Assembly: GCA_020725865.1 (NCBI GenBank)
Contig: DYEC01000004.1
Coordinates: forward strand, 62,001-126,000
DNA length: 64,000 nucleotides
Direction: 5' to 3'
From: Anaerolinea sp.
GTDB taxonomy: Bacteria > Chloroflexota > Anaerolineae > Anaerolineales > Anaerolineaceae
In this document: positions 57,873-64,000 of the stretch, one piece after another
Layout: the number at the start of each line of letters is the position of its first letter
How positions within the stretch are numbered: position 1 is the stretch's first letter
Notes under the pieces: model-generated
Seen by the model: only the letters and a program-made list of their open reading frames with translations
The model's database searches: none
Told to the model about the DNA's origin: nothing
Translations under genes and position numbers: made by a program

Positions 57873-60356
57873 ATGGGCACATATACAATCGAACAAATTG
57901 AACGGTTGTATCGGGACTTGCTGGAGAAGTTTCGGTCAGGTCAGCTCACTTTTGAAGCGTTTGTGGCAGAAGTTTATAAACTGCAAGCGCAGGATGAGTT
58001 GGGAAACTGGTGGATGATTGATCCACAAAGCGGAAATTTTATTCGTTTTGATGGTACACAATGGGTGACAGACACCCCCCCAAGGAAACCACCAGCGTCT
58101 CCTGCTCCTAAACCATCTAGGGTCAAGACGAGCTATGCCCTCTGGTATCAAAAAGATCAAGGGGAATGGTCATCTTGCGATTTGCTAGATGAAATGGTCA
58201 TCGGTCGGCAGTCTGATTGTGAACTACCAATTTCGGATGCCAGAATTTCGCGTAGGCATGCGAAGCTTGAAACCAAAGCAGATGGTATTTGGCTGACTGA
58301 CCTTGGTTCACAAAATGGTACTTACGTAGAAGGGAAACGGCTTACACCTCATCAACCCTACAAACTGCAACCCGGGCAGAGCTTTGTCATTGCAAACGCG
58401 ACTTTTCGAGTGGAAATTGCTGAACCAAAATTGCCATACCACACAGAACCCAAATCAGCGGAGGAACCGGTTAAAATGCCACAGCCACCGCCCAGGGCAG
58501 AGCAGGTTCCTTATTCGGCATTCACATTGTGGTATCGCCATGGAGTGGGAGAGTGGCGCTCGATACCACTTAATCGCGATCTGATTATCGGGCGAAGACA
58601 CGATTGCGATGTCCAAATTACCGAAGAGACAGTATCCCGGCAACACGCACGCCTGAGTATAAAAGAGGGCGCTGTCTGGCTAACTGACTTGGGTTCTTCC
58701 AATGGCACGTTTCTGATGGGCGAGCGGCTGTCAGCACAAGTGCCGAAGAGTGTCCCACTGGGGCAGGATTTTTCCATAGGTAATACTGTATTCCGGGTTA
58801 CTATGGCTAAAGTCCCGGCACCCGATGTTGGCGGTATTAAAAGACAACGAATTGAAGCTGCGCAACCAAAACAGGAAATTCGCCCTGTTTCCGCTGTACC
58901 TTCGCCCTTACCTGTGCAAAAAGGCAAAGGCGCGGGGCTGACAGTTGTTCTGCTGGGGGGAAGTTTATTTGTTTGTTTTTGTGCAATGGTTATGATCGTT
59001 GGTATTTTATTTTTCAGACCGGCAAGAACAACTTCAACCGCTCAGGTTATGATTATGGGAAAGGCAACAATTACCCCAATCTCAGAAGCCGAAAAACCCA
59101 AACCCTCGCCCACAGTCACTCCTGAAGTGAAAGCTAATCAGACCTGGTTGGTTATTCTGTATCAGGTTGCAGAAGACAAACCTCTTGAAATTGGATCGTT
59201 TCTGGATGTAAACGAAAGCGAGCTGGTCGGTGGCAGTGACCGTGTGCGTATTGTTACACAATTTGACCGTTTCAAAGGTGGGCTAGATGAGGAGGGTGGA
59301 TGGACCAGCGCCAAGCGATTGGAGATAGCCAAAGATACCGATGTCGAACGTATCAATTCGCCCGAAATCAGCGATCAGGGTGAAGTAGATAGCGCAGCCC
59401 CCACAACCTTTGTCGAGTATGTCACTTGGGCGATAGAGACTTATCCGGCGGACAAGTATGTATTAATTGTGTCGGATCATGGCATGGGATGGGTGGGAGC
59501 GCTAGCTGACGATACTCCAACTGAGAAAAACTACATGAGATTGAGTGATATTGAGCAGGCTCTTTCTTATATCCTTCAAAAAACTGGTATTCGTCAGTTT
59601 GATGTGTTAGGTTTTGATGCCTGTTTAATGGGGCAAATGGAAGTCTTTTTCACCATGGCGCCTTACGCTCGTTATGTGGTTGCTTCTGAGGAAGTTGAAC
59701 CTATGCTTGGTTGGGCTTATGAAGGGATGCTGAAGCAGTTAGTGAATAATCCGGACATGAAAGCGGCAGACCTGGTTCAAGCGGCAGTTAATAGTTATAT
59801 TGACCAGGACATTATAGTCACAAATGACTACATCCGTGATCAAATTTTTGAGGGCGCGTCTGCGCAGGATGTTGCTTATGAAAAAGGCAAAAACAGCACC
59901 ATGTCGGCAGTAGATTCCAGCCGCATCGCTGTGGTCATTGAGGCGCTCGATGCTTTTATTGCATCTCTGCAAAATGCAGATCAGTCTGTTGTAGCTTGGG
60001 CGCGGACTAACGCCCAACATTATGAAGATGCCTTTATGGACGAAGACACGCCTTTGCATAATTCGTCCACGATTGATCTGGCTCATTTTGCCATGCTAAT
60101 GAAAGAAAATAGTGAGAATGCTGAGTTATCAGCATCGGCTGATCAGTTAATCAATGCAATCCAAGAAGTTGTGGTTTCAGAAAAACATGGACCAGAAAGT
60201 CCCGGGTCACATGGCATTTCCATTTTCTTTCCCTTGTCCGAGATTTATGTCGCAACATACGATGATACATACAGCCTTTGCTATACCTGTATTGCAAATA
60301 CCTTTGCGCAAAACTCCAGATGGCCTGCTTTTCTGGAATTTCATTACTCCCAATAA
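57873..60356 (+). CDS. Membrane protein with two FHA domains and a C11 (clostripain-type) peptidase domain
   Basis: 827 residues. Residues 1-70 are a small helical and Trp-rich module (LGNWWMIDPQSGNFIRFDGTQW). FHA1 spans about 88-182 (IGRQSDCE, ISRRHAKL, GSQNGTYVEG) and FHA2 about 217-311 (IGRRHDCD, VSRQHARL, GSSNGTFLMG), both with intact pThr-binding Arg, Ser and Asn. A transmembrane helix lies at about 355-381, placing FHA inside and the rest outside. The C11 domain covers about 424-827 with catalytic His536 in SDHGMGW and Cys584 in FDACLMG. Likely a caspase-fold peptidase cleaving after basic residues, coupled to Ser/Thr phosphorylation. No kinase is adjacent. The FHA-TM gene follows 20 bp later. 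Confidence 0.9.
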   Translation: MGTYTIEQIERLYRDLLEKFRSGQLTFEAFVAEVYKLQAQDELGNWWMIDPQSGNFIRFDGTQWVTDTPPRKPPASPAPKPSRVKTSYALWYQKDQGEWSSCDLLDEMVIGRQSDCELPISDARISRRHAKLETKADGIWLTDLGSQNGTYVEGKRLTPHQPYKLQPGQSFVIANATFRVEIAEPKLPYHTEPKSAEEPVKMPQPPPRAEQVPYSAFTLWYRHGVGEWRSIPLNRDLIIGRRHDCDVQITEETVSRQHARLSIKEGAVWLTDLGSSNGTFLMGERLSAQVPKSVPLGQDFSIGNTVFRVTMAKVPAPDVGGIKRQRIEAAQPKQEIRPVSAVPSPLPVQKGKGAGLTVVLLGGSLFVCFCAMVMIVGILFFRPARTTSTAQVMIMGKATITPISEAEKPKPSPTVTPEVKANQTWLVILYQVAEDKPLEIGSFLDVNESELVGGSDRVRIVTQFDRFKGGLDEEGGWTSAKRLEIAKDTDVERINSPEISDQGEVDSAAPTTFVEYVTWAIETYPADKYVLIVSDHGMGWVGALADDTPTEKNYMRLSDIEQALSYILQKTGIRQFDVLGFDACLMGQMEVFFTMAPYARYVVASEEVEPMLGWAYEGMLKQLVNNPDMKAADLVQAAVNSYIDQDIIVTNDYIRDQIFEGASAQDVAYEKGKNSTMSAVDSSRIAVVIEALDAFIASLQNADQSVVAWARTNAQHYEDAFMDEDTPLHNSSTIDLAHFAMLMKENSENAELSASADQLINAIQEVVVSEKHGPESPGSHGISIFFPLSEIYVATYDDTYSLCYTCIANTFAQNSRWPAFLEFHYSQ

Positions 60357-60376
60357 AAGGCGGGAGGGATAACTTT

Positions 60377-61924
60377 ATGTACGCATCAAAAAAATACGTA
60401 TTACGTTACAGAAAAGATGATGAGACCTGGAAAGAGATGCCCTTGGCTGGTGAGATCAGCATTGGTAGGAGTGCCCAGGCAACGCTTCAGCTTGAGGATG
60501 AAGAAATTTCACCTGTTCATGTTCGCCTTGAACTCAAGTCCGATGGTGTCTGGGTTACCGATCTGGGCTCAGTCTCTGGAACGATATTAGAAGGACAGCG
60601 TCTTGAGCCACAGACGCCGGTTCGTTTAAAAGAAAGGCAATCTTTCCAGACAGGCAGTTACAACTTTACTTTGTTTGAAATTCAACCACAATCCGTTGAT
60701 GAGAGGCAGACTGGCGAAGCCGGGACAACATCCGTTGAGAAACTTGTCTCTCGAAGCCCATGGTTGCGTTGGGTGTTGGAGCATGCTGCCCTGGTAAGTG
60801 GCGTGGTGATAACGATTGCTCTGGTCAGCGTTGCCTTGGTATTTTTTTTAATACAACAGCAAAATGCTCAGGTGGCAGCGATTAATCAGACAGCCACAGC
60901 ATTAGCAGCAGCAACTCAACCCGCAGAAACTCTGATGCCTGGTATAACCCCACCTGCAACATCTACCGTTACCAGGACACTCCCGCCCTTTGTTGCTCAA
61001 ACTGTTCAGCCGACACAAAGTGCTGATCAATTAACAGTTATTCCTCCAGGTCTGGGCAACATTCAGATTGCCCCGATCAATCTTTTAAGCAATGGCCAGG
61101 TAATTGGAAATCTGTGGCAGACATTACTGACAATTGGCAGTGGGCAGTCTGTTGATCTCGCAACAACCATCACGGGGAACAATATTGGTTTTGTTTATCG
61201 TTATGCCGGTTTAAAAGAAATTGGGCCGGATGGAAGTCAAGTGTTTCGGACGATAGAAATGCAATATTTGGGTGCCCAGGATAGTCGGGAAATTGGTGGT
61301 GTTCTGATACCGGATTGGGGAGAGGGAGAGATACCCATTAAGTTTAATTGGAAGCCCATGATTACCCGTGTGGGAGATGGGACACGCTGGGAAGATGCGC
61401 TGATCTATCCAGTGAATTACAACTCGGTAGCAAAGGTAGAAGGAGCCGCGTATGCAACCAACGGTAGATATACCTATCTGAGTGGCAAACAGGTGCCGAG
61501 CAGAATATTTTTTGATGGAAGCGGCAAGATGATCGCCGTTTATGGATACAAAGAAAGCGAGGGCTTTCGGGGCACTCCCTTTGAAATTGTACCGGAGCGG
61601 GGGGACAAATTCACCATCCTAAAGCAACAATTTGAGTTTGAGAATGGTCAGCAGCCAACTTCTCCCGTTTTACCGCCTGTGTTAACCGATTTATTGGGGC
61701 AGGCTACTGCGCTTCCATTTGGCCAACTGATCGGTCAGTCTGGCATACCAGGATATGGGCAAGGCGACTTTATGTTATATGAGGATGGTACGCTGGTGTA
61801 TCAGGGTACGCCATTTCGCTGGCAAAAACAGGAAAATATACCCGGAGATTATGTTGTTGGCCTTGTCGTTGAGGACCTGGACGGCAATTATTTGATTGCT
61901 TATGTGCCCGTTCGTGTTAGGTAA
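60377..61924 (+). CDS. Single-pass membrane FHA-domain protein with large extracytoplasmic domain
   Basis: 515 residues from ATG 60377 (GGGAGGG upstream). The longer frame overlaps the previous gene. FHA domain at about 5-98: IGRSAQATLQLEDEEISPVHVRLELK, WVTDLGSVSGTILEG. The conserved Arg after Ser is Pro and the Asn of NGT is Ser, so phosphothreonine binding is doubtful. Transmembrane helix at about 139-163 (AALVSGVVITIALVSVALVFFLI), a Thr/Pro/Gln linker, then about 300 residues of beta-rich domain (IGNLWQTLLTIGSGQSVDL, GEGEIPIKFNWKPMITRVGDG, DYVVGLVVEDLDGNYLIAYVPVRV) with no recognised family. Probably cotranscribed with the FHA-C11 gene and a candidate partner or substrate. Confidence 0.85.
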   Translation: MYASKKYVLRYRKDDETWKEMPLAGEISIGRSAQATLQLEDEEISPVHVRLELKSDGVWVTDLGSVSGTILEGQRLEPQTPVRLKERQSFQTGSYNFTLFEIQPQSVDERQTGEAGTTSVEKLVSRSPWLRWVLEHAALVSGVVITIALVSVALVFFLIQQQNAQVAAINQTATALAAATQPAETLMPGITPPATSTVTRTLPPFVAQTVQPTQSADQLTVIPPGLGNIQIAPINLLSNGQVIGNLWQTLLTIGSGQSVDLATTITGNNIGFVYRYAGLKEIGPDGSQVFRTIEMQYLGAQDSREIGGVLIPDWGEGEIPIKFNWKPMITRVGDGTRWEDALIYPVNYNSVAKVEGAAYATNGRYTYLSGKQVPSRIFFDGSGKMIAVYGYKESEGFRGTPFEIVPERGDKFTILKQQFEFENGQQPTSPVLPPVLTDLLGQATALPFGQLIGQSGIPGYGQGDFMLYEDGTLVYQGTPFRWQKQENIPGDYVVGLVVEDLDGNYLIAYVPVRVR

Positions 61925-61927
61925 AAG

Positions 61928-61956
61928 CCCTGCGAAGGCAATAAAACTTCGCAGGG
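61928..61956. terminator. Terminator between FHA gene and plsC-like gene
   Basis: A perfect 10-bp stem CCCTGCGAAG/CTTCGCAGGG (61928-61937 with 61947-61956). On the minus strand it continues into CTTTTAC, a good terminator for the acyltransferase. It may also stop the plus-strand FHA transcript. Confidence 0.75.
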
Positions 61957-61977
61957 AAATATTCTCAATGGTGATGA

Positions 61978-62673
61978 TTAATTGGTGGCTGGCAGGCTCA
62001 AGAGTGAAGCGGGTCCCTGATGCATGCGGTTTTCACTCTGACGTGCCATCTCAGTAATGTGATGCATGACACGTTCAGCTACTGCGCGAACATAGGGACG
62101 ATCCTCAGGGTCACCAAGAAAATATAATGGCTGGCCAACGGTCATGTTGTACTTTCCACGAATATACCAGCGTCCATATTCGACTCGTCCCTTGACAACT
62201 GACCGTATCGTGTGAAGGCGCTCTCGTTGGAGGTGAATGCCAACCGGTATGACTGGTGCACCGCTTAGCAAAGCCAGCCGGGCGACACCTGTACGCGGTG
62301 GAAGAAAACCTCCTTCGATAGGGCTCAAGTCGCCTTCTGGAAAGATAATCACCGTTTTTCCCTCTGCCAGAAGTTCAAGCGCAGCCTGCATGGCTGCCTG
62401 ACCGTTGCCGGCGATAACCGGTATATGACCTGACTTGCGTAGATAAGTTCCCAATACCGGAACCTGAAATAAAACGTTATTGATTAATATGTAAACCTGC
62501 TGGCGTGCTAGCGAAGCAACAAAAAATGGATCAGTTGTACTGGGGTGATTAGCGGCGATGATTTTTGCGCCTTCTGGCATTTGCCCGTGTCGGAAGATGC
62601 TGGTTCTTAACATGGCTCCCATGTAGGATTTGACCACGGGCTTTGAGAAGAAATAAAGAAATTTCGAAATCAT
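61978..62673 (-). CDS. 1-acyl-sn-glycerol-3-phosphate acyltransferase-like protein (PlsC family)
   Basis: 231 residues. Acyltransferase of phospholipid synthesis at the inner membrane face. HX4D motif in ANHPSTTDPFF, motif III FPEGDLSPIEGGFLPPRTGVARLAL and GAPVIPVGIHL, all typical of PlsC. No strong transmembrane helix, with only the hydrophobic N-terminus MISKFLYFFSKPVV. A TATAAT on the minus strand (62692-62697) lies just upstream. Together with the PlsY-like gene far upstream it is the second lipid acyltransferase homologue in the window. Confidence 0.92.
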   Translation of the reverse strand: MISKFLYFFSKPVVKSYMGAMLRTSIFRHGQMPEGAKIIAANHPSTTDPFFVASLARQQVYILINNVLFQVPVLGTYLRKSGHIPVIAGNGQAAMQAALELLAEGKTVIIFPEGDLSPIEGGFLPPRTGVARLALLSGAPVIPVGIHLQRERLHTIRSVVKGRVEYGRWYIRGKYNMTVGQPLYFLGDPEDRPYVRAVAERVMHHITEMARQSENRMHQGPASLLSLPATN

Positions 62674-62691
62674 AACATCCTGTTTCTATTG

Positions 62692-62697
62692 ATTATA
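62692..62697 (-). promoter_or_regulatory. -10 element for the PlsC-like gene
   Basis: TATAAT on the minus strand, 18 bp before the ATG at 62673, giving a leader of about 12 nt. No good -35. Confidence 0.4.
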
Positions 62698-62891
62698 CTG
62701 TAAGCGAAAGCCGATACTGTTCTGTTAGAGGATACCAGAGGAGGGCTTTTCCGTTATGAGCTACAGGTAATAGTTGCACTATATGACTAGGCATATTTAT
62801 TGGGGAAAAGCGAAACCAAAGGCATAGCTCTCACTGCAACTGTCTTCTATAACCCCCCGCTGGGCAAAAAGATACGGCAGCTCTAGAACCA

Positions 62892-64000
62892 TTAACGGCG
62901 TTCAGCCCGTAGAGCTTCACAGGCGCGTTGATATACCTCTCGCAGTTTAGGAAGCCGGGCTTGAGCAGCTTCGTGGTCGTCCCTTTCCAATAATTTTTCA
63001 AGCTCATTACATGCCGCAGCGATAGAGCGCACTCCCAGGTTGGCACTGGTGCCTTTCAGACTGTGTAATGCCTTTCTCACATCCTGCAAATTTCCTCCAA
63101 TTATTCCATCCTGAATGCGCTCCATTAAAATGTTAGAGTCTTCCAAGTAGATATCAATCAGTTCAGTAAGAAAATCCGCTTCGCCCTCGGTTTGTAGCTC
63201 ACGGATGTTGTTGAGCATATTGTAGTCTAGGGGTTCAATATCTTCAAGCGGTTGTGGAGCTTTCTCAAGCGTGGGTAAGGCGGTTTCTTTTGTCCTTAAC
63301 CAGCGGTGAATAGCTTCTGAAAGAGATGGTAAGGTTACCGGCTTGCTGATATAGTCATCCATGCCAGCAGCAATACATGCTTCCCGATCACCCTGCATTG
63401 CATTGGCTGTCATGGCAACAATTGGAATATGCAACCCCCTCTTCATTTCCTCATCCCGAATCAAGCGTGTTGCTGTAAAGCCGTCCATTTCGGGCATCTG
63501 ACAATCCATCAAAATCAGGGCGAACTTATAGGGGGCTTGTAAATACGCTTGAAGAGCTTTTTGTCCATTTTCAGCGGTTTCGACCTGGAAGCCGAGCTTT
63601 TCAAGCTGTACCGTTGCCAGTTTTTGATTTGCCGGGTTATCCTCGGCAAGTAGAATAATCTTGCGGGTTGTTGGTGTCACCTTCTGTTTTGTTTCTGGTT
63701 GAATAACGACATTTTCAAAATCATAGGCTTTTTCAGAAGATGGCTTGTGCTTTGAAATCAGTGGTTTGCCCAGTTTTGCAGAGCAAAGTACCTGGAATAA
63801 TATCCCACGTTTGACAGGCTTTGTAATAAAAGCAGCAAAGCCGCGCCGCATTGCCATGTCTTCCATCCCACGTTGATCAAATGCGGTTAGTGCAACCAGA
63901 GCTGGTGTAATCTCTGAGGAATGAATCTCTTCGGCTAGAGAAAACCCATCCATATCGGGAAGTTGCAAGTCAATGATAGCAACATCATATAACATCCCTT
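62892..64000 (-). CDS. Hybrid two-component protein, C-terminal receiver-receiver-HPt part (5' end outside window)
   Basis: The reading frame runs off the right edge, so the ATG at 63995 is internal and an N-terminal sensor and kinase region probably lies beyond. Visible order: the end of a first receiver domain (YDVAIIDLQLPDMDGFSLAEEI with the phospho-Asp, then ITKPVKRGIL). A complete second receiver at about 110-230 (ILLAEDNPANQKLATVQLEKLGF, LILMDCQMPEMDGFTATRLIR, PIVAMTANAMQGDREACIAAGMDDYISKPV). An HPt domain at about 270-367 with the phospho-His in ALHSLKGTSANLG. Typical of BarA-like phosphorelay kinases. The partner is not visible. Confidence 0.93.
   Translation of the reverse strand, partial: GMLYDVAIIDLQLPDMDGFSLAEEIHSSEITPALVALTAFDQRGMEDMAMRRGFAAFITKPVKRGILFQVLCSAKLGKPLISKHKPSSEKAYDFENVVIQPETKQKVTPTTRKIILLAEDNPANQKLATVQLEKLGFQVETAENGQKALQAYLQAPYKFALILMDCQMPEMDGFTATRLIRDEEMKRGLHIPIVAMTANAMQGDREACIAAGMDDYISKPVTLPSLSEAIHRWLRTKETALPTLEKAPQPLEDIEPLDYNMLNNIRELQTEGEADFLTELIDIYLEDSNILMERIQDGIIGGNLQDVRKALHSLKGTSANLGVRSIAAACNELEKLLERDDHEAAQARLPKLREVYQRACEALRAERR

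Noticed and set aside
1-64000. Prophage, insertion sequence, CRISPR, toxin-antitoxin or integrated element
   Set aside because: No transposase, integrase, repeat array or att-like duplication seen. Gene order and codon style look uniform.

Overview
The window reads as a chromosomal segment of a Chloroflexota bacterium, most likely class Anaerolineae. This is inferred from gene content, not from a database search. Supporting points are a near-complete division and cell-wall (dcw) cluster, an adenosylcobalamin-dependent ribonucleotide reductase paired with NrdR, many exported proteins with Thr/Pro-rich low-complexity linkers, lipoproteins without outer-membrane assembly genes, and intermediate base composition. 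Almost everything is housekeeping or conserved envelope biology. I see no prophage, insertion sequence, CRISPR array or rRNA.

Layout. 1-1873: 3' part of smc. 1951-4351 (minus): rpsF-ssb-rpsR plus a membrane-anchored PpiC isomerase, behind a structured leader and a good promoter. 4670-4944 (minus): a previously hidden ADP-ribosylglycohydrolase (DraG-type) pseudogene. 5005-6281: a DUF1028 protein and a small conserved protein. 6311-12872 (minus): a four-gene run of atypical PlsY-like protein, phosphohistidine phosphotransferase-like protein, ABC ATPase and FtsX-type permease. 13137-14901 (minus): two lipoproteins, one with NBR1-like and CAP domains. 15050-21483: comM with an apparently leaderless start, a UbiB-type kinase, a SRPBCC protein, two helix-hairpin-helix proteins, a cyclic-nucleotide-domain histidine kinase and a half-size EamA transporter.

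21538-39268 is the dcw cluster: mraZ-rsmH-ftsL-like-ftsI-murF-mraY-murD-ftsW-murG-cvpA-like-murC-orf63-murB-ddl-ftsQ-ftsA-ftsZ. It is tightly overlapped, opens with a textbook promoter and a four-repeat MraZ operator, and lacks murE. Together these genes build the lipid-linked peptidoglycan precursor and the septal ring.

39486-45326 carries a membrane glycosyltransferase, a GH25 lysozyme, a polysaccharide deacetylase, a SIS sugar-phosphate isomerase and RadC. 45539-49258 is a translation block: tRNA-Val(GAC), a threonine T-box leader only 7 nt downstream of it, thrS, then infC-rpmI-rplT with a non-AUG infC start and an attenuator-like switch before rpmI. 49279-51870 holds a macro-domain protein, a SpoU-type RNA methyltransferase and a UPF0210 protein. 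51873-53530 (minus) holds a second PpiC lipoprotein and a membrane-anchored protein. 53659-57708 is nrdR-nrdJ-degV behind two NrdR-box-like palindromes. 57873-61924 encodes two membrane FHA proteins, one fused to a C11 (clostripain-type) peptidase. The window closes with a PlsC-type acyltransferase and the C-terminal part of a hybrid receiver-HPt signalling protein.

The best candidates for undescribed biology are the FHA-C11 peptidase/FHA partner pair, the PlsY-like/phosphotransferase/ABC operon, the tRNA-Val/T-box arrangement, and the alternative hairpins between infC and rpmI.
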